A DNA stretch of 59,095 nt from a virus: positions 1 through 59,095 of IMG/VR virus record IMGVR_UViG_3300046501_000666; one strand, written 5' to 3'. The notes under the pieces are model-generated. The model saw only the letters and a program-made list of their open reading frames with translations. It was not told where the DNA came from and did no database searches. This document shows, piece by piece, positions 6,922-14,556 of the stretch (within the stretch, counting starts at the first letter, position 1; the number at the start of each line of letters is the position of its first letter). The translations under genes and the position numbers were made by a program.

Positions 6922-8561
6922 GCCGCCACCTGCTCCAGGGTTACCCCCGGCATGTTGAAGTCGGAACCCTGGGAGTCGACAAGGTCGTCGAGGTTTTGCC
7001 AATTGACCGTAAGGACCGAAATAGGCGCTTGGCCGGAGGCGACAGCTTTCACCAGGGCTTCCATGTCGGTCACGCGGGCTTCCAGGCGTGAAGGCTTGGC
7101 TGGCACCTTCGCGGACGGCACTGCCGCTACACGCGGCGCTGGCTGTGCGGCTGGCTTGGGGGTATCAGAGACAACCGGTGCCAGCTCAACTTTCTGAGCC
7201 TCAGTGGCCCTGCGCGTAGCTTCATCGGCCAAACGCTTTTGCTCTTCCTGACGGATTCGCTCGCGCTGGGCTTCTTCCTTTTTCTGCTCGGCCAACTGGT
7301 GCTCGTTAATGCGGACCTTGATCAATGCCACCAGGTCGTCATTGGCCTTGAGCGCCAATTGCTGCGTGTCGTTGAACAGGAATTTGTGGTCAACAGCCAA
7401 GTCGTCAATGCTGGACAGGTTCACGCGAATGGTGTCGCCGATCTGGCTGGCTTCAATTTTCGCCCGGGCCAGCTCGCTGTCAGCAGCGTCACGGAGACTG
7501 CTTATCGACTTCTTGCCTTTGATGGCACCTGCAAAGTCCGCTCTGACCTGAGGCAGTCGAGCCCTGCCGCCAAGCGATAAGTTGATCTGGTCTAAATGAT
7601 CCTGCAGCGATTTCGCCGCGGTCATAACTAAGTCTTCGCGAATCGCAGCCTTGCGTGCCGTGACCAGCTTGTTGAGTTCAAGACGCTTCTGCCGAACCTG
7701 CTCGCTTATCTTTTCAATGGTTTTGAAAAGTGCATCGATACTTTCCGTCTGGCTCAGGGCATGTTGCTTGGCCGCTTCCAGCTTGCCTTCAACCTCTGAG
7801 CACCATTTCACCGTTTGCTCTGCGTCGGCGAAGTGCTGATCGGTTTGCAGGTCAGTGTTGATGGCTGAGATCACGGCCAGAGAATGCGCCTTGAACTGGT
7901 CAAGGTTGCTGGCTGTTACCATCCCGCTTACTTCGATGCGTAGGGCGGGCAAGCTATCCGGCGTCTTGCCAACGACTTCAGCCAAAACCTCAGCCGGGGC
8001 GTAACCCGCCAAGTCAGACTGGAACTGTTTCCAGCCCTCGATCAGTTGCGCAGCGCGACCTGGTACCGGGCGATATTCCATCGAAACAAAGTTCTGATCG
8101 GTGCCGTCCGAGCAAACGAAGATGACACGCTCAGCACCGCTGACCAGCAATTGCTGTTCGAGCTGCCAGTAGTAATGGGGAGCCAAGTCTTCGGCGCGCA
8201 CCTGGGCGACCAGCGATTCGTTCCAGAGCTTATGCTCGAACAGGGTGTCGCACATCATGTTCGCCCCATCCATCGACGCGAGCAGGTTGTCTTTGCTGCC
8301 GACGACTGGATATAGCTCCTCGCCGATCATGACCTCTACCAGTGGGCGGGCCAACGCTTCAGTAGCGTGCCCCTTGTCAAAGATCCGCTGTGTCTGCGCC
8401 GTGACCGCTGGCGCAATCCCGGTCTTCTTCAGGGTCAACAGGTCGGTGCGGCTTTGATACTTCGAAGCGCCCATCATTGCCGGGGCTTCGGACGCGGTGA
8501 AGTGCTCGGCGCGGAGTGCATGCCATTCGGCGGAACCCTGAGCTACGTTATGGACTTTCAT
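6918..8561 (-). CDS. YqaJ-family 5'-3' exonuclease (lambda Exo-type recombinase partner)
   Basis: 547 aa. The N-terminal domain (1-210) has the YqaJ pattern GSAEWHALR...FTASEAPAMMGASKY and the nuclease residues Asp98 (SMDG), Glu109 and Lys111 (FEHK), plus YYWQLEQQLLVSGA. It should resect double-stranded phage DNA to give 3' single strands for the Bet protein encoded just upstream, and their genes overlap as ATGA. Residues about 240-460 are a long charged helical region (coiled coil with EQKKEEAQRERIRQEEQKR), which makes this much longer than minimal Exo. The tail is Pro/Ala-rich. Confidence 0.9.
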   Translation of the reverse strand: MKVHNVAQGSAEWHALRAEHFTASEAPAMMGASKYQSRTDLLTLKKTGIAPAVTAQTQRIFDKGHATEALARPLVEVMIGEELYPVVGSKDNLLASMDGANMMCDTLFEHKLWNESLVAQVRAEDLAPHYYWQLEQQLLVSGAERVIFVCSDGTDQNFVSMEYRPVPGRAAQLIEGWKQFQSDLAGYAPAEVLAEVVGKTPDSLPALRIEVSGMVTASNLDQFKAHSLAVISAINTDLQTDQHFADAEQTVKWCSEVEGKLEAAKQHALSQTESIDALFKTIEKISEQVRQKRLELNKLVTARKAAIREDLVMTAAKSLQDHLDQINLSLGGRARLPQVRADFAGAIKGKKSISSLRDAADSELARAKIEASQIGDTIRVNLSSIDDLAVDHKFLFNDTQQLALKANDDLVALIKVRINEHQLAEQKKEEAQRERIRQEEQKRLADEATRRATEAQKVELAPVVSDTPKPAAQPAPRVAAVPSAKVPAKPSRLEARVTDMEALVKAVASGQAPISVLTVNWQNLDDLVDSQGSDFNMPGVTLEQVAA

Positions 8562-9373
8562 TCGGAGGCCCCTTCGATGGGTGTCATCTGATTTAGGCGC
8601 TCAATCTGAGCACCAGTGAGTGTGTATTTCGATTCAAGGAAGGCAATCAGGCTGGCAGATGTGGCCTTTCCGGCATCAACACCTTCCTGCCACTTAGGAA
8701 TCATCGATTCGAACTTTGCGTCTTCGTAGCTGGGCAGGCTGACGGGCTCGTTCGGCTCATGCTTTTGAGGGCTGATATCGCGTACGCCCTCGTGGAAAAT
8801 CTTGCCTTCCATCTCATCTGCCGTTGGCGCAGACCCAACTTCAGGGAAGGCCTTGCGCAGGGCCTGGGCCTCAGCGCATTTCGCCAATTGAGCGTATGCA
8901 CGGCGTTTCCACATCGCGTTTGGCGCGGACGTGTCCTTGCTCGCCGTTGCGTAGTTCTCAAGCCAGCGCTCATTCGCCGTGTACTCGGCGACCAGGCCGT
9001 TGCTCATTTGCCGCTTTACTGTCACCCGACACCACTCTGGGTAAGTGACGTCGACACCACTAAGCTTTGCTGCGACAGGAGGCCCATACTCTGGCTCGCT
9101 GATACCTGCGTACTGCCCGGTGCGCGCGGCTTGGATGCGGTAGAGGCCGATTCCCGGCATCACAACATCCACCATGCCTTTCCCTTTCTGGTAGATCGGG
9201 ACGATATGCACCGGCTTGAGCATCGGGTCGAGCTGCGCGGCCTTGCAGTAGGCCAGCACCATCACAACCGAGTTGTGCGCTGCACCGGGATAAAGGCTGC
9301 CGTTCAGCACCTCGACAAGAACAGCTTCGCTTACCGCGGGCGGCTGATCGGGCTGTTTCATTACTGCGGACAT
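8558..9373 (-). CDS. bet: Bet/RecT-family single-strand annealing protein
   Basis: 271 aa from the ATG at 9373, five bases after AAGGAG. An upstream in-frame ATG at 9391 lacks a ribosome site. The RecT/Bet pattern is clear: LYPGAAHNSVVMVLAYCKAA, DVVMPGIGLYRIQAARTGQYAG, and the basic helix MWKRRAYAQLAKCAEAQALR. It anneals complementary single strands and works as a pair with the YqaJ nuclease that follows it. This is the core of the phage recombination operon driven from PL. Confidence 0.9.
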   Translation of the reverse strand: MSAVMKQPDQPPAVSEAVLVEVLNGSLYPGAAHNSVVMVLAYCKAAQLDPMLKPVHIVPIYQKGKGMVDVVMPGIGLYRIQAARTGQYAGISEPEYGPPVAAKLSGVDVTYPEWCRVTVKRQMSNGLVAEYTANERWLENYATASKDTSAPNAMWKRRAYAQLAKCAEAQALRKAFPEVGSAPTADEMEGKIFHEGVRDISPQKHEPNEPVSLPSYEDAKFESMIPKWQEGVDAGKATSASLIAFLESKYTLTGAQIERLNQMTPIEGASE

Positions 9374-9427
9374 GGTTGCTCCTTGCGCCATGCCGTTGCC
9401 GGGGCGCTGCGGTTAAATGGGGAAGGG

Positions 9428-9625
9428 TTACTGAGAGGCTTGCTGATGGACGCGGTACCGAAGTACCTGAAGAACTCGGCCACGGTAGCCAGGCTCTGCG
9501 TATTGCTCGACTGGCGGGCCGTAGTAGCCGCGCAGTTCGGCGAGCCGGTAGGCCTCACGCAGGTTGTGCGCGCTGATTTCTTCGAGCTGTTCGTCGATCA
9601 GCGACTTCACAATTGGCTGACTCAT
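9428..9625 (-). CDS. Hypothetical 65-aa protein
   Basis: ATG at 9625, five bases after CGGAGG, overlapping the preceding stop as ATGA. The product (MSQPIVKSLIDEQLEEISAH...) is small, helical and charged, ending in QVLRYRVHQQASQ. It is one of a run of four coupled small genes upstream of bet. Genes in this position in lambdoid phages include kil- and gam-like functions, but no similarity is visible. Confidence 0.6.
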   Translation of the reverse strand: MSQPIVKSLIDEQLEEISAHNLREAYRLAELRGYYGPPVEQYAEPGYRGRVLQVLRYRVHQQASQ

Positions 9626-9849
9626 GCGCACCTCCGCATACTTTCAAGCAGTGCTTCAGTTGAGCGGGAGCGGATAAACATCAGGCACTGGGTGTAGCGC
9701 GTGTACTCTTTGCATTCGATAGCGCTGAGTGCATACGCCATTTCCACCGCCATCTGCGTTTCGCAGTGCAGGCTGCAGTCGTCGGCGTTTTCAATCAGTT
9801 TCTGAATCCGCGAGTCGATCATGCCGACCGCAATTTCGTACTTGGTCAC
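9622..9849 (-). CDS. Hypothetical 75-aa protein
   Basis: GTG start at 9849 after AAGGAGGTGCCGC, overlapping the stop of the upstream gene as GTGA. The product begins MTKYEIAVGMIDSRIQKL and contains three Cys (CSLHC, CKEY), without an obvious metal-binding spacing. It is translationally coupled on both sides. No function can be assigned. Confidence 0.6.
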   Translation of the reverse strand: MTKYEIAVGMIDSRIQKLIENADDCSLHCETQMAVEMAYALSAIECKEYTRYTQCLMFIRSRSTEALLESMRRCA

Positions 9850-10091
9850 GCGGCACCTCCTTTTGGTGGGCAGATCAGCTCCATCTGAGCGATGCATGCC
9901 TGGATGTTTGCTTTCAGCTTCAGACGACGATCCGCCTCACGCTCGCGGCGGGCTGTGTGGTCGACGGGGTTGTCGTAGTCGTGGGCGAACTCGTCGCAGC
10001 GAGGCTTTTCGTTGCCCCACTCATCACGGCTGCGGACAGACGCCCGGCCTTGGGCGCTGTCCTGATAACGCTCAAGGTCGAAGTCGGGCAT
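9846..10091 (-). CDS. Hypothetical 81-aa protein
   Basis: ATG at 10091 after CGGAGGCGACC. The product is highly charged (MPDFDLERYQDSAQGRASVR...; ARREREADRRLKLK), likely a long helix, ending CIAQMELICPPKGGAA. It is coupled to the following gene by GTGA. No domain is recognised. Confidence 0.6.
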   Translation of the reverse strand: MPDFDLERYQDSAQGRASVRSRDEWGNEKPRCDEFAHDYDNPVDHTARREREADRRLKLKANIQACIAQMELICPPKGGAA

Positions 10092-10122
10092 GGTCGCCTC
10101 CGAGGGCTGGGTTATGCGTTGA

Positions 10123-10392
10123 TCAGCAGATGATCGGGTTGGCCAGCGCGTAATCGAGCGCTTCAGTCTTCGCTATATCGTTGTCAAGGAAGCGGACGAG
10201 CCATGGCACAAGGGTTTGCATGGTGCCGTCGGGCAATTCGATGATGGCCACGCTGTAGTTGCCGGGACCGCTCTCAAATTCCTCGTACTCAACACCCCAA
10301 CCGTGAAACCTGCCCTCGCAGACATCCTCGTATCCGTCCAGCAGCCGCCCGATAGAATCGTGAATCGGCTTCATCGTCATTACTGGTCTCAT
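10123..10392 (-). CDS. Hypothetical 89-aa protein
   Basis: Start taken at 10392, where a weak site (CCGAGGTTTGAGTT) precedes the ATG. An ATG at 10380 is possible. The product (GRLLDGYEDVCEGRFHGWG..., then VAIIELPDGTMQTLVPWLVRFLD) looks like a compact alpha/beta protein. No family is recognised. It belongs to the same leftward early operon. Confidence 0.55.
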   Translation of the reverse strand: MRPVMTMKPIHDSIGRLLDGYEDVCEGRFHGWGVEYEEFESGPGNYSVAIIELPDGTMQTLVPWLVRFLDNDIAKTEALDYALANPIIC

Positions 10393-10680
10393 AACTCAAA
10401 CCTCGGTAGTTCAAATCCACTCGCTCAGCCCTCGGCCGCTCGCAATTGCCGATGGGCGCGAGGGGAGGACTGACGGGTGGATTCGGGAAAGGGTGCCCAG
10501 GCTCGCTACTGGCGACGGCCTGGGTTTGCAGCATCAAGTTGTCTTCATGCGCTGGGGTGGCCTACCGGTTGCCCGGCCGATGCGCGGTGACATCGACGGC
10601 CTACTGTCCGCTGCCTGTTAGGAGATTGGGCGCAGCCTTCAGGCTTGCTGCGCCGCACGGGGTTCTTGGCGGGACGTTGA
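10393..10680. other. Stretch without a confident gene
   Basis: About 290 bases between the 89-aa gene and the small genes near 10.7 kb. Open frames exist on the minus strand (one entering 10537-10289 across the next gene's start, one within 10784-10545), but their Arg/Pro/Ser-rich translations and lack of ribosome sites make them unconvincing. No terminator or repeat stands out. Confidence 0.4.
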
Positions 10681-10821
10681 TCACCAGAATGACCTTGCCC
10701 CGCTGGTACATCGCCAGCGCTCATGGATGAAGCGCTGTGGATCGGTTGGCAGGCCGCTTTCAGAGTGCGGTTCTGGCCGCGCATGGCTGAGCGCTGCGCC
10801 GATCAGGATCAGAAGGAGCAT
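10681..10821 (-). CDS. Possible small secreted or membrane peptide (46 aa)
   Basis: ATG at 10821 follows CGGAGATTCAC, a good ribosome site. The product starts with a hydrophobic segment resembling a signal peptide (MLLLILIGAALSHA), then a short polar tail ending GARSFW. It overlaps the end of the zinc-ribbon gene by about 60 bases, which is unusual. Reported with low confidence, because the tail has no clear protein character. Confidence 0.3.
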   Translation of the reverse strand: MLLLILIGAALSHARPEPHSESGLPTDPQRFIHERWRCTSGARSFW

Positions 10822-10990
10822 GTGAATCTCCGATTGGTCGTTCAGTGTTGCCATTGATCCAAGAATTCCAGGTGTTTTTGTCGATCACCTGGCCTTCGTA
10901 TTCATGAGCGCCGCAAGCCCGGCAGTAGATGTGCGGGGTACGCATGCCGAGCGATGTGGTGTTGCCTGACTGGCAAATCGTGCAAGCCAT
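10760..10990 (-). CDS. Small zinc-ribbon protein (76 aa), first gene of the leftward operon
   Basis: ATG at 10990 after GGGAGAACTGAG. An upstream in-frame ATG at 11014 has no site. The paired motifs CTIC and CRAC form a likely zinc ribbon (residues 3-30), followed by KNTWNSWINGN. This is the common Lar-like/treble-clef type of small phage protein. It is the first gene after PL and its leader, where lambda has N, but it lacks the Arg-rich N-terminus of N-type antiterminators. Its role is unknown. Confidence 0.6.
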   Translation of the reverse strand: MACTICQSGNTTSLGMRTPHIYCRACGAHEYEGQVIDKNTWNSWINGNTERPIGDSHAPSDPDRRSAQPCAARTAL

Positions 10991-11200
10991 CTCAGTTCTC
11001 CCGTTGATTTCCAATGCCGCCTCATAGAAGCGGCATCAGAAATCTGTGGTTACCGCTGGCACCGCGTAGCGGGTCATTCACTCGGTTCGAGCCTTTCGCT
11101 CTAGTCAGCCGTCGAGGTGGTCCTCGCGTTGGTAGCCTTTCGGGGCTATCTGATCTCCGGTCGCCGTAGAGGCAGTGCCGTCGTTGTTCGTATTGCGCAG

Positions 11201-11214
11201 ATTGTTAAAGAGTG
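11201..11214 (-). promoter_or_regulatory. boxA antitermination site in the PL leader
   Basis: On the minus strand the sequence is CACTCTTTAACAAT, nearly identical to the ribosomal boxA TGCTCTTTAACAA, about 45 nt after the predicted PL start. NusB/NusE bind such sites. Two short hairpins with GAAA-rich loops follow in the leader (11033-11048 region at 11133-11148, and 11089-11101). This marks an antiterminated early transcript. Confidence 0.6.
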
Positions 11215-11258
11215 GCGGGGCCTTTCAGTCCCTGTCGCTATGTTGCTGCGATGGGTGA

Positions 11259-11331
11259 ACTATCACGCATCGTGTTTAGAGTGTCAACACGAAATGTGAT
11301 TTATTTTCTCGTATAAACACGTCGCCGTGAT
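11259..11331 (-). promoter_or_regulatory. PL promoter with OL operators
   Basis: Minus strand: -35 TTGACA (11282-11287), 17-bp spacer, -10 GATAGT (11259-11264). Operators share A(A/T)CACG-NNN-CGTG(T/A)T: OL1 ATCACGCATCGTGTT at 11262-11276 lies between the boxes, and OL2 AACACGAAATGTGAT at 11286-11300 covers the -35. A third, AACACG-TCGC-CGTGAT (11316-11331), has a four-base spacer. The same motif recurs at OR next to cI, so CI and Cro should act here. Confidence 0.75.
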
Positions 11332-11424
11332 TAGCCTTCAATTCGTACTGAGGGGATTTACGCGAGAGAGGGTGTCCGTTATCCTCCGCAACAACTGGAT
11401 GGATATACAGGAAAGGAGGAATCT

Positions 11425-11739
11425 ATGGGCATGGCGCAGATGGCGGCGAAACCAGCAGTACGAGTGGAGATGTCCGGGGTAGAGCGCTTGGGGCTGCGAG
11501 TGTCAGAAATGATCAACCACCCAGTCGCGCAGGTTCAGCGCTGGGTGACGATTCACCGCCTGGATACAGATGGGGATCGGGAGTGGGAGGAGGTGATGGG
11601 AGTTTTATCCGCTACGGACGAGCTGGATTTGACCTTCGAGGATGATGGGGCAGTGACGGTCAGGTGGGAGCCGGTAGCTGCGGAAGATCGGCCGATCGAG
11701 GCGGCAGAGGAGGGGGATGAGGAGCCAGCGCCTTTTTGA
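11425..11739 (+). CDS. DUF1654-like small Pseudomonas protein (104 aa)
   Basis: ATG after GGAAAGGAGGAATCT. The layout VERLGLRVSEMINHPVAQVQR followed by an acidic DELDLTFEDDGAVTVRWEP resembles the DUF1654 family, small proteins found in pseudomonads and their phages. The C-terminal tail is very acidic (EAAEEGDEEPAPF). It lies divergent from PL. The family's biochemical role is not known. The assignment is from memory of the family pattern, not a search. Confidence 0.6.
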   Translation: MGMAQMAAKPAVRVEMSGVERLGLRVSEMINHPVAQVQRWVTIHRLDTDGDREWEEVMGVLSATDELDLTFEDDGAVTVRWEPVAAEDRPIEAAEEGDEEPAPF

Positions 11740-11832
11740 TCGCGCCATCTCGGCCGGAAAAATTAGAGTGGGCAGCTATAATTGTTCGGCTAACCGCGGA
11801 AAGGTTGAGCAGCACACTTAGGGAGGGTATTC

Positions 11833-12090
11833 ATGATTTCTCATCTTGAACTGCGACATATCGTCGAGACGGCATTCTTACCAAGAAAATGCATCTGCAA
11901 TATAGAACCGGCCGGATCGATGACGATTCAGATCTTTAACCAAAACTCTGACACGGAGGAGTTGACGGTCACAGGAATCGATTCTTCTCGCCTCGTTTCA
12001 AGTCGTGCGATCGCCGCGCTTATTGGCGAAATCAAAGAAGAGGCGAGAATAGGCCATATCAGGGCAACCGCTCGCCGACGTCAAGCTTGA
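11833..12090 (+). CDS. DUF1652-like small Pseudomonas protein (85 aa)
   Basis: ATG after TAGGGAGGGTATTC. LRHIVETAFLPRKCICNIEPAGSMTIQIF, then ELTVTGIDSSRLVSSRAIAALIGEIKEE, matches the pattern of DUF1652 proteins that are widespread in Pseudomonas chromosomes and prophages. A TATAAT box lies about 50 bases upstream. Function is unknown. It supports a Pseudomonas host. Confidence 0.65.
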   Translation: MISHLELRHIVETAFLPRKCICNIEPAGSMTIQIFNQNSDTEELTVTGIDSSRLVSSRAIAALIGEIKEEARIGHIRATARRRQA

Positions 12091-12167
12091 TGTGCCAGAA
12101 CGGATAGCGCTAGTGGGCGTCCGGGCAGGGCCAGCCTAAATTGAGGGAGAAAGAAGCACGGTCGCGG

Positions 12168-12377
12168 CTATCTGGGCCGCATTAGCGCTCCAACACATGC
12201 ACCGATTACGGACTGGCTCTGCTCGACGGTTTGCAGGCGTTCCCGAACTGCTATGGCTACCGGAGAGTGACCGTTGTCTTCCGCCCAGGCTGCCAGATGC
12301 TGCAAAGCATCAGCAATGGCAGCTTGGTTTCGGAGCAAAGCATTGAGTAAAGTCGGGGTTACTTCAGTTCGGTCCAT
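12168..12377 (-). CDS. Hypothetical 69-aa helical protein
   Basis: ATG at 12377 after AGGAGCACGGCC. A much longer in-frame extension to 12851 is rejected because it is low in coding character and overlaps the next gene. The product (MDRTEVTPTLLNALLRNQAA...) is two amphipathic helices with no further signature. Similar short proteins are common in Pseudomonas prophages. The role is unknown. Confidence 0.6.
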   Translation of the reverse strand: MDRTEVTPTLLNALLRNQAAIADALQHLAAWAEDNGHSPVAIAVRERLQTVEQSQSVIGACVGALMRPR

Positions 12378-12470
12378 GGCCGTGCTCCTGATATTGAAAT
12401 GGCAGCATAGATCAGGCGCAGGAAAGTGAGGGGGGCTGGGGAGAAAGGCGACGAACAGCAGGCAAAAGAA

Positions 12471-12498
12471 AAGCCCGTGATGGGGAGTCAGCGGGCTT
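12471..12498. terminator. Hairpin between small genes
   Basis: AAGCCCG (12471-12477) pairs with CGGGCTT (12492-12498). A-rich sequence on the left side gives a U-run for leftward transcripts, so it probably ends transcription from the DUF2388-like gene. Confidence 0.5.
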
Positions 12499-12558
12499 AA
12501 ACACACTAGGAGCTGTGATGACCATACGGGACAGTGCGTGAAAAAAGCGTGAATGCGC

Positions 12559-12885
12559 TCAGTGCGAAGTCGCGATTGCCTGGGCCAGTTGTATGTCCGA
12601 CATAAGTGGCGGGCTGTAGGTCTCGCGATAGTAGCGAGCCGCCTGCTCAAACTGAGCACCACGGATTTCACCGTCTGAACCGATGAAAGCAAGGGCATCA
12701 GCTTTGGCCAAGCCAAAATACTTGTTGGGATGAGAGGTGATATCGGTGGCGGCAGAGCTGAAGAAAGTCGGTCCAGTAGTAGTCCGAACCATCGCACGAT
12801 CAATGGGGTTATCAATCTGACCTGCCGCTGCCTGGGTACTACCCAACGCAAGCAATGCGATTGCCAAAATTTTCAAAGCTGCCAT
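12559..12885 (-). CDS. Exported DUF2388-like protein (108 aa)
   Basis: The N-terminus is a signal peptide (MAALKILAIALLALGSTQAAAG, cleavage near residue 22). The mature part has FFSSAATDITSHPNK, ADALAFIGSDGEIRGAQFEQA and ends LAQAIATSH, the pattern I associate with DUF2388, periplasmic Pseudomonas proteins of unknown role. A leftward gene of its own, flanked by hairpins, it is possibly a lysogenic accessory gene. Confidence 0.6.
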   Translation of the reverse strand: MAALKILAIALLALGSTQAAAGQIDNPIDRAMVRTTTGPTFFSSAATDITSHPNKYFGLAKADALAFIGSDGEIRGAQFEQAARYYRETYSPPLMSDIQLAQAIATSH

Positions 12886-12953
12886 TCGCTGCTGATTCCC
12901 TCACGCTTAACTAGTGCGCATGGCGATAGCAGAAGTGGTTCAAGCATAAAACG

Positions 12954-12980
12954 AGAAGCCCGGCGCTTGGCCGGGCTTCT
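12954..12980. terminator. Terminator of the cI operon
   Basis: Perfect 11-bp stem AGAAGCCCGGC / GCCGGGCTTCT with loop GCTTG, directly after the stop of the leftward gene at 12983. Confidence 0.75.
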
Positions 12981-12982
12981 GT

Positions 12983-13750
12983 TTAATTGATTCGATGCAG
13001 GACTTTTTCTCTTAGGGAGTCCAGATCAAGGATGTTGGGGACAATATCATTCGCCGCCGACATGAGCCTCGAAAGGTCCTTCTTTGGGAGATCAGTAGCG
13101 TCGTTGCATACGATTATAGAGTCGAACTTGTTGCCCACGGCCTTCAGATGAAGAAGGGTGATAGTGGTGAGTCTCGCCTTATCCTTTCCGTTCACCCCAA
13201 ACAAATAAACCGGACGGCCCCCAGTGTTGATTCGGTAATCGACCGCGTAGTCTTCCCCGCCCGAAACCTCAGGCTCGTAGCCTTCCTCAACGGACTCAGA
13301 AGGTACGATGGACAAAAGGGCGGCCTTGAGATCGTGATAGAAGGTTGACTCCACGCGGCTTTTCGACCAAAGCGCGAGATCCTCGATTCGTGAAAGTCCC
13401 TGGCCCAAATCGAAAATGCCGCGCGTTACCTTGTCGGCGGCTACCTCGATATAGATTTCGCCGTCATCCTCAGCGAGGCCAGACTCTGCGAGAATTGTCT
13501 CGTAAAGCTTCGCTCTCGGACCTGAGAGAAGCTTGCCAAGATCATTTTCATAGCTGAGGCGCATCATCGTGTTGGCAGCGTCGGATATCCTCCACCCTCC
13601 ATTCATGCGAGTCAGGTAAGCCGTGAACTGATCGCCGTCACGCGCAGTCATGGGTATTGACACCGTCAAGAGGTTACCGCGCTCGCGCACCTCTACGTCG
13701 TCGCAAAAAGCGGCGCATAGGGTTTTTTTGAGCGTTGCAATCTCGGTCAT
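12983..13750 (-). CDS. DUF1828/DUF1829-like protein, second gene of the accessory pair behind cI
   Basis: 255 aa. The N-terminal half (FTAYLTRMNGGWRISDAANTMMRLSYE) fits the DUF1828 pattern. The C-terminal half (YAVDYRINTGGRPVYLFGVNGKDKA) resembles DUF1829, with a D...K arrangement reminiscent of nuclease-like folds, though no catalytic set can be proven. Its ATG overlaps the stop of the upstream gene (TGATG), so the two are made together. The pair lies downstream of cI on the lysogeny transcript, as rexAB does in lambda, which suggests exclusion or another lysogen function (inference). Confidence 0.65.
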   Translation of the reverse strand: MTEIATLKKTLCAAFCDDVEVRERGNLLTVSIPMTARDGDQFTAYLTRMNGGWRISDAANTMMRLSYENDLGKLLSGPRAKLYETILAESGLAEDDGEIYIEVAADKVTRGIFDLGQGLSRIEDLALWSKSRVESTFYHDLKAALLSIVPSESVEEGYEPEVSGGEDYAVDYRINTGGRPVYLFGVNGKDKARLTTITLLHLKAVGNKFDSIIVCNDATDLPKKDLSRLMSAANDIVPNILDLDSLREKVLHRIN

Positions 13751-14232
13751 CAGAAAAGGCCCAACTGTCCGGAGGTGATGTCGTCTTCAGTGTTTAAGCC
13801 ATTGATATTGCAGTCACGCAGCATGCATTCTAGTGCGCCCGCAAGCGTGTCATATCTGTCTGTAGTCTCGGCGTATTTATCCGCTTTGTCACCAGCATCC
13901 ATGTAGCGCTCCGTCGCTTTATGGATATGGCACTTATTCACGATGAGCTCATCACCCTCAAGTGGATTGCGGTGAGTGTGGTTGCTTCCATTATAGCGGG
14001 CCAGCGGAACCCTCTCGCCGTTCCCGGCAAGAAACACCAATCCGCACGAGTAGGCTTCTGGGTCCAAGGTGTTCTGCCGTGTGTATAGCTCAAATGATTT
14101 TGAGCCATCATCAGATTCAACCTGATAGGTGAATCGTTCAGACTTCTTTCTGACAGTTCCTTTGGCGGCAGGGTTCGTCACCGATTTAGGAGTCTTGAGT
14201 AGCGTTGAGATCAGAGCATCACTGAGAATCAC
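13750..14232 (-). CDS. First gene of the accessory pair behind cI, unknown family
   Basis: GTG at 14232 is favoured because AAGGA lies eight bases before it. A TTG at 14271 in frame is the alternative. About 160 aa (MILSDALISTLLKTPKSVTNP..., with FELYTRQNTLDPEAYSCGL and YNGSNHTHRN). The His/Asn-rich GSNHTHRNP and later CHIHKATERY could be metal- or nucleic-acid-related. I think DUF6978-like proteins pair with DUF1828 proteins in this way, but this is from memory. It is transcribed with cI and coupled to the downstream partner. Confidence 0.55.
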   Translation of the reverse strand: MILSDALISTLLKTPKSVTNPAAKGTVRKKSERFTYQVESDDGSKSFELYTRQNTLDPEAYSCGLVFLAGNGERVPLARYNGSNHTHRNPLEGDELIVNKCHIHKATERYMDAGDKADKYAETTDRYDTLAGALECMLRDCNINGLNTEDDITSGQLGLF

Positions 14233-14298
14233 TGCACTTTTCCTTGTGAAAAATTCAATCCTGTTTGCCAAGCTAAAATCTACAAACTCCAGCCCCTA

Positions 14299-14538
14299 CT
14301 ACCGACTCCTCTCCCGCACAATCCGCCCGTCTCGCACTTCATCCGCGTAGCTTGCGAGCTTGTCCTCGGATGCCTGAAATACTACGCAGATCTTTAGCCG
14401 CGTCTGCGCATCTGACTCATTGCCCGCCAGGCTCAACCGCTCAGCAATCCGCAACAGGTCAACAGTTGCCCACTTCAGGTCTGATGCCGACCCGGTGAGG
14501 TCACGCCGAAGCTGTTGATTTGGTTTGTTCAGAGGCAT
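14299..14538 (-). CDS. Small hypothetical protein directly behind cI (79 aa)
   Basis: ATG at 14538 follows AGGAGGACTT. An ATG at 14556 in frame is weaker. The product (MPLNKPNQQLRRDLTGSASD...) is helical and charged with a short basic end. It starts 19 bases after the repressor stop and so is part of the lysogeny operon. No domain is recognised. Confidence 0.6.
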   Translation of the reverse strand: MPLNKPNQQLRRDLTGSASDLKWATVDLLRIAERLSLAGNESDAQTRLKICVVFQASEDKLASYADEVRDGRIVRERSR

Positions 14539-14556
14539 AAGTCCTCCTGCGATCAA

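Noticed and set aside
8759-9697. Long plus-strand frame (312 codons)
   Set aside because: Antisense to the bet gene and its neighbours, which have clear family motifs.
10446-10730. Plus-strand frame of 94 codons
   Set aside because: No ribosome site and opposite to the leftward operon; translation lacks protein-like character.
11036-11120. tRNA-like fragment with GGTTCGAGCC
   Set aside because: No acceptor or anticodon arms can be formed around it; it belongs to a hairpin in the PL leader.
12168-12851. 227-codon minus-strand frame
   Set aside because: Only the last 69 codons, after a good ribosome site, look coding; the rest overlaps the DUF2388-like gene and a terminator.
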